A DNA stretch of 64,000 nucleotides from Thysanoteuthis rhombus (GCA_963457665.1 OY735227.1:37434250-37498249), one strand, 5' to 3'. Positions 40,569 through 54,379 are shown, counted from the first letter of the stretch. The notes: a model not told the origin generated them from the letters alone. Made by a program: numbers and translations.

Positions 40569-42730
40569 CATTAAAGTACTTTTATAATGAATTAGCAGCT
40601 GTAGAGATTTGCTTTGCTGACAGGTTTAGTATACTTGCTAGAGCAGGCAGTCCTGCATTCCCTCACTTCTTTTTTTGGGGCACTAAACCACTGCTTTGAA
40701 GCCTAAGAGGAGAGAATATTTTCCAAGGGATTACTTACAAATACAACTAGGCTTGAGGGAATTTTTAGTATTTGTAGTAAGCTTATTTCAAAATATTTGT
40801 TTTACTTATTCCAAAATGTTTATTTTATTTATAAACCCATGATATGTATATATATTTTTTTTTTTCATTATTTGTTTTGCTACTTACTCTTTGAGGCACA
40901 TTTCTTTTTCTTCCACTTTGAACTACTCTGCCAACTGTTGATCAGTCTAGATACTAAACAAAATGGCGGGACAGAATATAAACCTTTGTGCTCCTAGATA
41001 TATGAAGATAAAAAGATGGTATTAATTATGGCTCACCATACAAATACCAACATTCAAAAAAATTGGATGAAATTTAACCTACAATGCTTCAAAGAGTTAA
41101 AAGCTCCACAAATGTTTTATTTTTCGGATCTGGACTTGTTTTTTTCTTTCTGCTGTCAAAGGAGGCGAACACTGTTCTTTCAGTGACTTCTAGGTGATAT
41201 CATCATCTCCATTATTCCGCCTCCTTCACCTCCTCCCCAAATCATTACTTCAAATTCTTGTCCCTTTGCGGGACATCCCTACCCAAGCCCTGCCACGGTC
41301 ATTTCTATATTGCTTCGATATTTCACGTAAAAGAGCAACACTGCAAATAAATATTTTCTTTATTGCAAAAAAAAAAAAATGCATTTCATAATTGAACATT
41401 TTTATTTATTTTTTATTTTATTTATTTTTTGTAAAGTGTAAAATGAAAGTTTAAAAAAAAAAAAGAAAGGAAAAATTACTTAGTTTGATCTCATATCTAG
41501 AATGGTGGATTTATAATACTACGAAGAAAACCATTTTTTTTTTTTTTTCCTTCTTGCCCCCTTCCCTCTCAAATTATTCAGACCCGGAATGTAATTATCA
41601 CCACCAACCAAACCATCACTACCACCACCACCAGCACTTAGAATTTCTTAGTTCGTTTCCTGGGTCACAAATTGTATATGTTTCAGCCCCGCCCTCTCTT
41701 CCCCATCCCATCTCAAACTCTGTTGTAAAGATGTGTTGAGGCAATCATGATTCCCTGAATGAATCAGCATTTGCCATTCTCGATTTTTTTGTGTTTGTGA
41801 TAACCTTGTTGGTCATTAGAAAGATGCCCTATTGCCAGGGGCAGATAACTCTGCTGCAGTTCCATGAACTTGCAATGGCAAGAAAATTTTCAGAATATTA
41901 GAATCCATTGACTATTAATGAATTAAATACTGAGAGAATAATCTCTTGACTCGACTTCCTGTCTTCTGTTGTTTTATTTATCTGTCTCTTATTCTTTATT
42001 TATTCATTATTGCTACCTTCATTTTATCATTGTGAAAAGCTTTTCGGGGCTTTTCTGTCAGTCCCAACCAAAAACTAACGTCCATAATATTAAACTACAG
42101 AAGAAGAAAAAAAATTAAGTCGCATTTCTTTTTTCTCACTGTCTAGAAACTCAATTCATGGTTTAAGTTTGGGGCAAAATTTTAGCATCAATTTAATCTT
42201 GAAGAATCAGAATATTTCAACCTTTCTTTCGAACAGTCGGTCTTTTGTCTTTTTAGTTGCCCTCCAATCAGAAAAGTGGTCTGATTTTTGCTGCTTTGCC
42301 TGAAGAAGAGACTAGTGCTGTCAAAAGTTTGGAATGAGGAAAAAATTAGCAGTTTTAGGAATAGAATTCAGGGGCTTTTTTGTTAATTCCTACTAGACCA
42401 AAATTTTTATAACCAGGGGAATTGTTATCTCCAGTTTATTTCATTAGTTTCCTCATCCCAGGGTTAGGTTCAGGGTTTTCATTTTGGTGCTTGGAACTAA
42501 CAAAAAAATCTCGGTATTTTTCTAAGTTTTTTTTTGGTAAGAAAAAAAATATACTACTTAATCTTTTTTATCCCCTTCAGTACTTTGACATTATGGACAT
42601 TCGCTTTTGGTAGGGACTAACAAAATTAGACTTTTTTTCTGCTTGAATGTGTTTCTGCTAATAGAAAACTCATTGATCCCTGTGAAGGTTGAAAATATAA
42701 GTAACAGCTTTTTATTACCACTGCCAGGGC
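40564..42730. other. No identifiable gene
   Basis: AT-rich; a short (CAC/ACC)n tract at 41600-41637; several A and T homopolymers. CCTGAAGAAGAGACTAGTGC at about 42299 resembles the terminal motif at 39238 but is isolated. Confidence 0.5.
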
Positions 42731-42734
42731 TGTA

Positions 42735-42890
42735 GCAGTGGTTTGTCAAGAATTGTTGAGATATCTAAACGGACAGAAGAAGTGGCATTAGTGCAAAGTG
42801 AAAATTAGCAGCTCAGCCAAGGTTTGAACTCAGTTGGCTGAGTCTGTTTTCTGTGCTGGTAACTGTTATACCGACTCCCATTTCCTATCA
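42735..42890 (-). repeat. SINE family E copy
   Basis: Minus strand: GGGAGTCGGTATAACAGTTA, CAGCACAGAAAACAGA, CAACTGAGTTCAAACCTTGG; matches 18233. Confidence 0.6.
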
Positions 42891-43069
42891 TAACAAAAAC
42901 AAGATCTAAGATGTCTACACAAGTCAACAGTAAAATTTCATCAGACGTGTTGTGGTATACTTTATGAAATTTTAGATACTGATTCCAAAAATGTAATCTG
43001 TTTTTTCGTATGATATTCAGTTTTCATCGGGGGATGGAAGCTGTATTTTAGCATATAACACCTATAGAA

Positions 43070-43419
43070 TAGTGGTTTCAAAACTTTGAAACTCAAGGAC
43101 CCCATCTATAAAGGAAATATCCTGGCAGACTCCTATTTTCAACATTTAGGTTTTAGACTAATCAATAAATGATTATAAAAAGAAACTTCTGACCTTAAAA
43201 AATCATTTTTTCATCTGAAATGGACCACATTTATTTGAATCCTAATACATGGTACAAGTTTGTGTACAATAATTATACTTTTTTGATGTTGGGCTTATTG
43301 TAGGGCTCACTTATCCTGATTTCAAATTCATGAAATTAATTTATATTTTCATCTGTGGGCCCCCAACCATCATCTGACTGCCCCCTAGTGGTCCACAAAT
43401 CCCAGTTTTAAAACCACTG
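43070..43419 (+). mobile_element. hAT-type non-autonomous element, copy 2 (with target duplication)
   Basis: Starts TAGTGGTTTCAAAACTTTG, ends AGTTTTAAAACCACTG; flanked by CTATAGAA (43062-43069) and CTATAGAG (43420-43427), an 8-bp duplication with one change. Interior TGGTACAAGTTTGTGTACAA matches copy 1 at 18664. Confidence 0.85.
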
Positions 43420-44024
43420 CTATAGAGCACCATAGTGGGTTCAAAGCTCAACATTTTTAGCTTGTCCTTCTTTATAATATCTTTGTATATCTTATACATT
43501 GTAATTCTGATTTTCTGTCTTGAAAACTGACTGATAAAAATTTGGTTTTCATTTGACATTTGCCTATATTGCCTTATACACAGTAAAACTGAAAGAGAAC
43601 ACGTCCATAGCAAAAGAAAATGAGACGTGCTAGAGAGAAACAGACTCGAAATTTGAAATCTGCATCGAAAATTGGTCTGAAAAGGTTTTACGGCAACCTT
43701 AATAAGTTTGCTCTTTCTAAATATTGTGGTATTAATCAACCTGATATATATTCGACAATGATACTTGAAGCTTCAGGGCATATAACCAAAGAGAGCTGAA
43801 TTGATTCTGTTGACAAATCTGGCCCAAATTATAAGTTCACTATTTTGCCAGGTGCCAGAACACATAAGTGGATAACTTTTGAGATATACAACTGGGACTT
43901 TGTTCCATTTGCCTCTTAGTGATAATAAATATACAAGTAAGAAATTTCTGTTATGGGGTGCAGCAAATATGAATCAAGGTTTCCTAAAATTAATCAGGAA
44001 AATTCAATGGTTATGGCAAAATAC

Positions 44025-44130
44025 TCAACACATTCACTGCCACGTGTTGCACGTGTGCATCTTGTGACATATTCTGCGTATTATTTCTAATACTTCAGTG
44101 CATTCATTCCATGGTTCCACTAAAAGGACA
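44025..44130. repeat. Dispersed repeat shared with 39480-39620
   Basis: See the other copy; ends CATTCCATGGTTCCAC. Confidence 0.4.
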
Positions 44131-44464
44131 AGGAGGAAGTGTATTTAGAAGTATTAATTCTCACCCAAATCATCTCTGACAAGTGGAAGCAGGGTTGTTC
44201 TATCAGAACTTTTAGATCATAGATATACATATATATTGAAAACCCCAAAACAGTTACATGATAAACAACTGATGATCCCAACAAGAGACAATTTATACAT
44301 TATACCATAATAACAAAGTATAGGGGAAATGGGGAAAAACACTGAAGAAAATTACATAAATTGCATCGACAGATATCAGAAAATAGGTGACTGAAGTGAC
44401 ACGAAAAAATCTATGGAGAAAGTTCTTTAATGTTTACTGTTTAAAGCTGTAAAGCTTTCTAGAC

Positions 44465-44629
<165 letters not shown>

Positions 44630-44654
44630 ATGTGGTGCTTAAAAAATGAGTTCC

Positions 44655-44880
44655 TTCATTTCCTGGTAAAGTGATTTCAAATAGAGTAAGGTCCAGAGTG
44701 GGAAGGACAAGAGACAAGCTCAAAGTAGGGATACGTCAACCACTGCTCAGTGTCCCTGTGGTGAAGCACACCAGACCATGGACCACATCTTCCATGGTTG
44801 CCCCCCTGGGGCTCACATACTCTGATGAAGACCTGAAGGAAGCAAAAGATACAGTTCTCCTATGGATACACCAAGATATG
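44655..44880 (+). pseudogene. Non-LTR retrotransposon reverse transcriptase, C-terminal fragment
   Basis: One frame reads CPCGEAHQTMDHIFHGCP, a CxCG..H..H...C zinc-knuckle-like end; after a frame change it reads DEDLKEAKDTVLLWI. Frameshifted and dead. Confidence 0.6.
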
Positions 44881-44904
44881 ATGATTGATATATATATATA
44901 TATA

Positions 44905-45355
44905 ACAAGAAAATTCCACTAGTGCTAAAAAGAAGGGTATACAACCAATGCATCCTCCCAATAGTAACTTATGGAGCAAAAACATGGAACCTAACCAAAA
45001 GATTGACCCTCGAACTGAGAACCATGCAACGTGCACAAGAGGGAATCATGTTCAATATAACATAGAAGGATCACAAGACAGCACAGTATATTAGAGGAAA
45101 GACAAGAGTCTGAGATATCATAGAATCCATAAGAAAACTTAAATGGCAATGGGCTGGTCATATTATGAAAATGTCAAACAGCCACTAGATATCATGACCA
45201 GAGATCATATATTAAACTGGGGCCGACAAAATATAAGATGGCGTGATGAACTAAATAAGTTCAAAAAGTACTGGCTCTGCGATGTCCATGATAGAGAGGT
45301 CTGGCGAATCTTGGGGATGGTCTACATCCAACAACAGATGCTAATTGACTGATGA
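44905..45355 (+). pseudogene. RTE-like LINE 3' fragment
   Basis: Frame pieces LKRRVYNQCILPIVTYGAKT, WNLTKRLT, LRTMQRAQEGIMF, RKLKWQWAGHIMKM and RWRDELNKFKKYWLC match the copy at 121-690. Stops and frame changes. Ends with GACTGATGAT, the LINE tail. It lies head-to-tail behind another RT fragment. Confidence 0.75.
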
Positions 45356-45359
45356 TATA

Positions 45360-47285
45360 TAAACCGCAAACAGCTTTTGAAATTTTTTAGGTTTAATGAA
45401 TAAAATTGAATCTTCAATATTTGCCCTTTCAATTTTCTGCTCAAATCTTTAAAATTTCATCTCCAGAAGTTAAAACAAAAATGCATTTTAAAAGAAGGAA
45501 AGTTTTTTTCACACTCCTGTCCAAGTTGGAGTTGACTTTATTTTTGCTCCCTAACAAGAATGAGAACAATCTTCACCTAATTTAGAGAAGCAAACTTTTC
45601 ACTGTTTGTCTCCAGTTACGATTAACCAAACTAATCTTTAGAATTAATATTTTCCTACGTTGATTTGAAATCATAACCAAATTATTGCTAGGTAGTTCTC
45701 TTGCCAACTGAACCAAACTGATAGTCTTACATATATACTAATTTGTTTATCATATATACAATAAAAAAGTAGCAGTAACCATTTTTAGTCAGAATAGATG
45801 TAGGAGTGGAGTTTGACCCTGCAGCAGCCAAGCATGTTTCCTTTATTTTTACATACTGAAAAAAAGAAAAAGAAAAAAAATAAGGTTAAGAAGTTGGTGT
45901 TTTATAGGGGCTTAGAGAAGAGACCATCTTAGTGATCTCCCAGTCCCGGTCTCTCTTCTTCTTATTCGTTAGTAGCTATCACTCGTAGAATTAGAAATTG
46001 ATCTCAAATGATAAAATTATTTGATTGAAAATACTAAGTTGGAATGCACACTAAGAAGAAAGTTTTTTTTCCAAATCCTGAAAAAAAAACAAAAAGTATC
46101 ATATATTCCGGTGCATTTGATTTAAAAAAACAAACTTGAAAAAAAAGAAACAATACAATATTATACTGCATTTATTCTAATAGTAATATGACTAGCGGGT
46201 CATCTACCAAGGTTCACTAGTCACAAGTACGGGGTTTGGATGACTTGCAGTGGGTAATAGTCCTCTGAATACTTTTGTAAACCATTCATCTTATTGTCTG
46301 GGGTTTATTTTACTTAAAAATTATTTTTATTTTTGTTCAATCTTTTTAGGATCCTAGATAGAAATAGCTTCTTGATGAAAAGTCAAAAAGATATTAAAAT
46401 GTCCAAGGCTCTACCAATTAACCCATACTTGTGTATAGGCCTATATTTAGTCCTCCCTAAAAACAAATTACCATTAAAAAAAAATGAACTTATGAAAGAT
46501 GGAGAATCAAATTACTTATGAATACTCTCAAGATGATAAGAAACATGCTTTAAGTTTTTTTTCTTCTACAAATAAATTTGCATTACCATGCTAATATACT
46601 TTCATTTACCGGATATTTCTAATTATACCAGAATCTTATATTAGACATAAATGGGTTAATCTTTTTCAATTTCCTTGTGGGCAAAGTGACATTATATAGA
46701 ATTTTTACTCTGTAGGTTCAAAAAATTCGGTTTCAAGTTATTTCAGAGGATCTTTTAATATTATTCTGCTTGTTTGTATGTGTGACCATCATGCTCTCTG
46801 ATTATTATTTATTTCTCCTCTGGTGTCTTCTCACATCAATAGAAATTGTTGACTTATTTGTTTTAACATGTTCTTAGAGTTTTATGACTCCTTTCCTCTT
46901 TTGGAATTTCATGACTCATAAAGTGGGTAAAGAAGGCGAGGAGTCAATCACTGTTCACAGGAACTGAAGCTTTGTATCTTATAGCAATAAAATCTAAATT
47001 CTCCTCATATCTTCAATTTTTTCTCTTTTCCCTCCCTATTGAACTTTGCAATCTAATGAACAAGGAGAAAAAAAAGGAAGAATACGTTTATGCTTGAATG
47101 GGAGCACAAGGAACCTAACTTTCAAGATAACTGTGATTCATTCATTCATTACTCCTTCCTCACAAGTCTGAAGCCTAAAAATTAAGTTATAATAGTAGTA
47201 GACCAAAGGAATATAGATAGTAATAACATTTGCCTTTGCATGTTGTTATATTTTCAAAGGTAATCAATTAGTTTAACAAAATTAT
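45360..47285. other. No identifiable feature
   Basis: AT-rich; TTTTTAGTCAGAATAGATGT near 45785 resembles 25470 but is short. No supported gene. Confidence 0.5.
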
Positions 47286-47288
47286 ACA

Positions 47289-47459
47289 CAGAAGTACCTT
47301 GAAAAGTGCAGGTTTTGATGTAGTATTGTTGAGGTATTGCTGTATGAAATAAAGTAGTTAAGTATAAGCTGGAAAAGAATCATATCAAATTATAATAAAG
47401 CCTTGAACAATGCAGAAAATTTGGGGAACGATATAACAGCACTAATCAAGGTATACCTG
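47289..47459 (+). mobile_element. pogo/Tigger-like short element
   Basis: Ends CAGAAGTACCTTGAAAAGTG and (reversed) CAGGTATACCTTGATTAGTG; the interior AAGCTGGAAAAGAATCATAT parallels the element at 5157-5519. Confidence 0.6.
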
Positions 47460-48224
47460 TGCTTTAATTGCATAAAGATACGTGCAAAAGTAATGATGAC
47501 TTATTAGTTGTCAACACCTATGAAATTTCCATGGGTCCAGTTAGTTCCAGACTTGAATTGCTATTATCAAAACTAAGGCAGAGCCTGTTCCAAAGATACC
47601 TGTTTGGAAGGACCCAGGCTTTATTGTTTGTGGAGCAGCCTACCATAATTATCATGTAAAATAATTTTCTGTCCGATCTGATATACAAAACTACGGCTTC
47701 GAAATTATTTTGATTACTTTTTCTAGATATTTTATATCTAAATTTGGATCTATTGCCAATTTAGATAAAAAACATCTAATTTTAGATGAATATTTTTTAA
47801 CAAAAGATCCCAAATCTATAGTTGTTTCAATTTATTTTAATTAGATTTCTAAAGAACTGGGGATCGAAACAACTTCAAACACGACACTGTAATGCCTGGA
47901 GTGCCGACTAATATATTTGTAGAAAATCAACTTCATGCAATAGCCAGTTATTTAGTTATCTCTGCGGATACACACACATACACACATCCACAGAGATTTT
48001 TAAAATTATAGTTAGGTAAGATTTGGTAAAATTTATTCTTTTTTTAGATTAGTATTTGACACCTTGACTTTTTTTTCTATGGTAGGAATTTGAAAATTAC
48101 TGACTGGAAATGATTTAAAAGAGGTCCTTAGTTTAATATCTGAAAGTCTAAGTAGTACAGCCTCAAAACTAAGATTAAGTTTCACAACAGCAAAGTTAAG
48201 GCGGTCCTTCTGTACGGCTCTGCT

Positions 48225-48600
48225 AAAAAGGAACAAAGAATGGCATGAAAAAGAACTGTACAGGACACATATTTGTGTGGTGGTCTGTTAGAGATCTACC
48301 GAATCCAAAATAGCTTTCACAACTTGGACCGAAACTGTCACTGCTTTCTATGTCCAGACAAGCACATGCTTGCTGCATCTCTATCTCCAAAAACCCAAGG
48401 AAAACCCAAGGTACAGACATCCACTGGGCTGAGAAAGAACTTCCTCTCCACTCGAGTGACCGAATCATGGAATGCTTCCAGTGAAGAGTCCATTTTCCTC
48501 ATATCAATCAATGCATTCAAAAATAATTTATTGAAGGATATAGGAGACTCTAAGTTCAAATATAAACTTTCATTTTAGTACAAACCCAACCTGCCTACCT
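48225..48600 (+). pseudogene. CR1/L2-like LINE, 3' coding end
   Basis: Frame from 48273 ends KNFLSTRVTESWNASSEESI, then INAFKNNLLKDI: the standard C-terminal motif of CR1/L2-type reverse transcriptases (FSxRVVxxWNSLPxxVVxAxSVNxFKxxLD). Only the last 100 residues remain. Confidence 0.65.
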
Positions 48601-48729
48601 GGCTAGCCTAGATTGATGTGTGTACATATTATGGTTTCATGATGCTCTTCAACTATCACTAAGACCTATCAAAAACTATCAACGTTCAAATTTTCCATTT
48701 GATACTGTTTTTATACTTTGTATCACCGG

Positions 48730-48865
48730 AGAAAAAGGCTGATAAGAGAGACTTTATTTCCTTAGAGATATCACATTTTACACCTGAAGATGGCCGTAGA
48801 ATGAATCGTACAAAACACTGTGTCTATGTCAAAGATGGAGAGAAGTGATCAGATTGTCTGAACAA
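48730..48865 (+). repeat. Single copy of the unit forming the 11508-11753 fold-back
   Basis: GAGATATCACATTTTACACC, TGAAGATGGCCGTAGAATGA, then AAAGATGGAGAGAAGTGATC; about 75% like the right arm there. Confidence 0.55.
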
Positions 48866-49494
48866 AAGTTGATTTGCTGATGACTCTTCCCTTAGTTATA
48901 GATGAGATAAGAAAGAGGTTGATGTCTACCACAATAGGTGCCTATCAAAGATCTCTATTTTACTGGCCTAACAAGATCTCTAATGCGGAAGCATAAATGA
49001 AGACAGATAGATAGGTATATGTCCCTTGATGGGAAGAGAAACATAAGAAGGCCAAAGGTTGAGGACAGTGATGACGGAAGTAGAAGAGATGCATTTTACA
49101 TGGAGAGAAGCACAGGTCAATGGCGTGGCATAATTTTGGCCTATTGTCCAAACTGGGATGAAGAATATTAAATAATAAATAATCTGATCTGATAATAAAA
49201 CAATTCTATAGATTAATTTTAGACTACAAAATTTATCAGCAACCAAAAAAAATAGCTAGAATTTTATTCCAGTACCCAGTAATATACAAACTTCACCCTT
49301 GTCTCAAAAACAATAACTCAAGAGAAAGATTATCCGACCCTTTTGTTTCCATAACAAAACAGTTCAAGTAAATTGAAATACAATGACCAACATCTTCATT
49401 ATTGTCTATAGTTTTGAGATGGGTCATTAACACCCAAAAAAGTTTTCTGTACGATTGAACTCCTTGTTACTTGTGTTATCAATACATTTCAGTT

Positions 49495-49545
49495 GATCCA
49501 TTCTTCGGCCCTCTTCAGGTGCACTATCTGAATATGATAATGGTA
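49495..49545 (-). repeat. Terminal-motif repeat, reversed
   Basis: Minus strand CACCTGAAGAGGGCCGAAGA, then ATGGATCAACTGAAATG; same motif family as 39225 and 11680. Confidence 0.4.
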
Positions 49546-49929
49546 AAATGAAATTTCCCAATGGTAGCAATGCTACATTGTTAGATTTTGGTGATATATT
49601 TTTCTTTCCTCGTTTTGCCTGGATTTCTATACCTTATCTCTTAAGTAACAGGAGCCACATCGGGTTCAATTTGTCTGACTTATAAAGTGCCTCCTTGATT
49701 TTTCTCAGTTTCCAGCAGTGTTCCGTGTCTATAACCCAAAGTCCTGGTAAATGTGGAATGATCTATACAGGAGAAACTGGTAGGCCTCCCAAAGTTTGAC
49801 TCTATGAGCAGAAAAAAAGCTGTAATCAGAACATAGATGGCTGATCATATCTAGAGAAAAAGCAAACACTTTCCTCTCTGGGAAAAAGTTTTGGTTATAG
49901 ACAGGGAATGATGTCGAAAACCGCAAAAA

Positions 49930-51280
49930 TCGTGTAGGCAGCCCACAAAATAAACCAATCGATAAAACTGGACAGTTATAATATTTTTCTTTAATGTGAT
50001 ACTTAATATGATTATTTCTTTCATAGAAAGGAGAGAATGCTTTGTGATGATGGTATGAGGCATTTGCTATGTCAGTTTGTCAGATAATCAGTGAAAGCTA
50101 TTGTTGCAATATATATGCATCTAAAAATACTCTATTGCTAAAAAATGCTAATTGTCGTCTGAACTTTAAGGGATGTTGTGGCTGGTTTAATCCTTATCCA
50201 GACACTAAAATTTTCTCCATATCAACAATAAAGGTGTTCTTGCTTTCTGATCATTCGTAGGTAACATTTTTAATTTCCCTCCAAGAGCTCTTCCTGCGTT
50301 CATAATTTGGCTAAGTGTTTGGTGCAAGAGGCCCATCCTTCAACCTATTTCGGCACGATTTCCTCACTAAGCTATATCATTTCTAGTATTTGATATGAAG
50401 TGAGAGACGTGTACCTCTTCCTCTCACTTGAACACTTAGAAGACATAGTATTAATTGGCCTAATTTCATTATACACTATAAACCAGTTATAACATATAAT
50501 CTTTCTACCATGTTGTAAGTGATTCCGCATTGTAATGGATTTCTCATTTTTACAAACCTCACAAAGTTTTCCTCTCGGATGCATGAAGAATGCTGGGTGT
50601 CGTTTACTGACGATGAGTGAAAAAACGTGTGAAGTTTGTAATCTATTAGAATCATTTATGGTAAATACGTAACGTACACTGGCAGAGCCAGGGGTGGGAC
50701 GGGAAGCTAGTCCTACAGGAAAGGAGTAAATTTTTTAATTCTAAATCGTGGCACCTCATTAGAAAGTTCTACAGTGTATGTAATAATGAACAAGTTTGAG
50801 ATATGAGAGTTACCAGAATGTAATGTGAGAAAATGCTTTTAGCAAGATGAAGTCAATCAACTATGATTGTGTTATTATGTATATGTACGTATGCATATAT
50901 GCGTATGTGTATGTATATAAATATATATAAATACACACACACATATATATATATATATATATGGTTTTCTGTGTTACATCCCAACTCTTTATTGCTTGAC
51001 TTATCATTTTGCTGACTCATCGGTTGGTCAACTCTTGATTTCCCAGAAATCAAAGGGAGACAATTCGAAGCTTTCCTTCCAGACTTCATTAACAAAAACA
51101 CTGAAGACTTTTTTTCTAGATATAGTGTGGTGGGGGTATATTTACAATTCAAGAAAAAAAAAAAACCAAGACGTTTCTGCCTCACTTTGGTGAAAATGAT
51201 GAATTTACAAAGAAATAGAATCATAATATATAAACCTGATGCAATGCATAATTATAAGTTAATTCATATTAGTTGTTCCA
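49930..51280. other. No identifiable gene; one TA/TG-rich patch
   Basis: Simple TATG/TACA sequence at 50876-50962; otherwise AT-rich unique-looking DNA. Confidence 0.5.
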
Positions 51281-51282
51281 TC

Positions 51283-51620
51283 ATCAGTCTTTTAATGTCC
51301 ATCATTAGACATGGCCCTTCCACAAGATTCGCCAGATCTATAGTAGGTGTCATGGGGTCAGTACTTTCTGAACTTCTGTAGTTTGTCACGCCATCTTATA
51401 TTTTATCGACCCAGTTTTGCATGTGATCCATGGGGATCCATGTGGTGAGTAGCGATGTTCTTCCAACATGGCCAGCCCAGTGCCATTCAAGTTTTATGGA
51501 TTCTATATCTTGGACTCCCGTTCCTCCTCCAATGTACTATGCTGTCTCGGGATTTTTCCATGTTATGTTGAGCTTGATTTTCTTTTGTGCATATTGCAAC
51601 CTAACCAAAATTTTGTAGTT
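51283..51620 (-). mobile_element. RTE-like LINE 3' fragment
   Basis: CATCATCAGTCTTTTAATGT, then CCATCATTAGACATGGCCC, CATGGGGATCCATGTGGTGA and CTCCAATGTACTATGCTGTC parallel 121-690 in the same orientation. Confidence 0.7.
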
Positions 51621-51624
51621 TAGA

Positions 51625-54255
51625 GTTTACTAAATCTTTTAGAAATTTTTCACAGGCAATGTTTATTTTTTATAAAAGACAAAATGTATGTTTTATTAAA
51701 AAACTTGTTGCACAACTTCACAAAGGTGGTCCTGATTAGAATTCTGAGAATGAAATAAAAAGAAATAAGCAAGGCAAAACAATTTAACCAGGGAATCGAG
51801 GGTTGGGAAACTGATGAATCAGTGAAATGAAAAGTCGACCAATCAAAAGCGAGGAAAATCAATGCCACCATTTACAGGGTAGCCCATAATTCATTTTCCA
51901 GTAAAAAATTGAATAATTTTCTATCATACATATTAAAATTTTTGTTCCTGGTTTTGAAAATTAATTCCTTGGAAATCTATTCTGGAAGAAATTTTGACTG
52001 AGTGAGAATGATAGAACTTAATTTGACAAATCAGTGCCGTATTATTACAGCAAGCGTATATATACCATTTCCATGTCAGGGAGCCTTTTCACAAAGGGGG
52101 GGGGGTCATTTAATGAGACATCCATTTTCTTTGTTTAATTTCCTTTTTCTGTCCTTTACCATTTAGAAGTAAATTAAGGAAAAAAATTGTATTCAATTTC
52201 TTAATGGTTAAGCTACTTATGCACCAGAATATACACAATATATAAATATATATTGTATTTGCCATCTCTTACAAAACCATAATTTGGAAGGAGAGAGGAG
52301 AGCCACGACTCATCGCAACCGTAACCCTTAGTTGTACAGCTCAAAATTTGAATGATCGATCTCCTATCCATAATACCAGCACAGTAGGTGTGGTGGTGCA
52401 TTTCAGAGCCCAGTAGATAAATCAGTGTTTGTGTCTTGGCTTCTTTATATCTCTCATATATTTTTTTACTGGCCTATTAGATGCACACATGTACAAGATG
52501 AACTCACTTCTTACAAATTTATTTTTGGATATTTGCTCATAAGAAACTCAAACAGCATGGGCCCTCATTTCCTCACATTACAATCCATAATACCAGCAGA
52601 ACTGAACAATCTCCACCCACCACAAAATTGCATCATATAAGCTGTTAAATTGTGTAAGCATGTATAAAGTAGAGTTTGTAAAGCTAAATATCCGTTTTTC
52701 AAAACTTATTAAGTTCTTATGTTTCAGTTGTGTGATTATACAAATGATTTGGAAAAGCTTGGTTCCAGCTGGGACGGAACTGAGCAACTTTCAACCTGCG
52801 CTTGCTGATACGACTTACAAACATTACATATAATTACCACATGGAAAAATCCAACGACACATCCTCGGACCGTTTGCAATGTAGAGTTCAAAAGGCAGAA
52901 CAGTTACCCTCTTTCAACAGTGTTGACAAGCAGGAGGAAAGAACCACATGAATTTTGGTTTCAAACCAAGCTTGTTCAAATTGTTCTTGTGGTCACAATC
53001 CTGAAGAGTCAGAACTCAAATTTTGGTGCATCTGAAGTTTCTACAGTTCAGTTTTCCGTTCAAAAATCTCTATGGAATAAAAAGTTATTCAAAATTTTTT
53101 ATTGTTCCTATTTTTTATAGAACACGGTATATATAATAATGATCTGATTTCCGTTGGTTTGTATCTATAACAGAGCAAAAATGACAAGATTTGTCTTCGT
53201 AGATTACAGTGTTAGAATAAAGTATTTTCTAGTCAAATTTGTAACTTAATAATAGAGTGGTGCCAATGTTTGTGCTCATCCCAATAATCTTTCTTATATT
53301 GAAATGATTTCTCAGGGAGACAACTCCAGATATATCAAATGATAATTGTAGAGTAGTTTCCTTTATTCATTTACAAATAGTTGAAATATAAATATATGAA
53401 TGAATTTTACAAATCGGAAGTGAGATGAGATCGAGCTTAATGGCCATCAAGAGCGGCCTTTAAGCGGGTTTAAAAAAAAAATAATAAATAAATAAAATTA
53501 CGGGATACACTGGTTTATGCAAAGGGAGGAGAAAGACGATCATGATAGAAAAAAAAACAAAACAAACAAGGATAAATTTTAATCATTTTTCAAAGTTACT
53601 AATATTTAATAAATCAAAATAATAGAAATATCTATGTAAAAAAAAAAATATTGAAAAAAAAAAAAAAAATCTGACAAAGATCACAAAGACAAATTTTGAG
53701 AGAGACACAAGTGGGGTGGGGTGGGGGTGGGGGAGATTGTAAACAACCAAAGCAGCAGCACTGATTCTTTCTGTCAAAATTAACTCTGCTCCCATTAAGA
53801 AATGTAGCAAGATTTTCAACATTTAAAACCTCCAGAATACTTGGAGTGAAATCGAGTATGGTGAGCTTCTGGGGGCAAAACAGCTGGGGTGGGGGTGGGG
53901 GTTCAATTAAATAAGAACTGCAATGATTTGAACTTGTGGATTTTGTACAGGCAAGCAAAACAAATGACTTGATATTTTCCAAACCCAATCCATGTAATTT
54001 TCAGAGACATTTTTTTCAATTTATTTTTTATTACATGAAATATTATGAATCATTCCTGTTTTCAATTTTGGGATTACTTTTTACCTTTGTTTATTACTAT
54101 TATTAAGGCTTATTCTTTATTTTCCGATCAATGCCGTTTGCTCACCGCTGAAGGGTAGTCGGACCGAGAAAAAGTTGCAATAAACAGCAACTAATAAATT
54201 AAGAAGGTAAAAAGTAGTCACAAAATTAAAAATGAAAATACATATTTCAGATGTG
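51625..54255. other. No identifiable feature
   Basis: AT-rich; G9 run at 52097-52106; A and T homopolymers and two GGGGTGGGGGTGGGGG patches near 53714 and 53886. No supported gene. Confidence 0.5.
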
Positions 54256-54257
54256 TT

Positions 54258-54375
54258 CATTTATTAAGCTAAGCTTAGTGTAACACAAGGTTACAGTAGT
54301 AGGGGACCCAGTGAGAATCAATCTCACTACACTAACAAACAAATCTGTAAGACTAGCTCATAGTCAATGTATTCG
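54258..54375 (-). repeat. SINE family A copy
   Basis: TAAGCTAAGCTTAGTGTAAC, AGGTTACAGTAGTAGGGGAC, CCAGTGAGAATCAATCTCAC, then AAGACTAGCTCATAG. Confidence 0.55.
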
Positions 54376-54379
54376 CGAA

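Noticed and set aside
43341-43739. 132-codon frame on the minus strand
   Set aside because: Overlaps the end of a hAT-type MITE and AT-rich flank; composition is as expected by chance and no motif is seen.
50853-51224. 123-codon minus-strand frame
   Set aside because: Partly translates a TA/TG simple repeat (50876-50962) and T-rich DNA; no family match.
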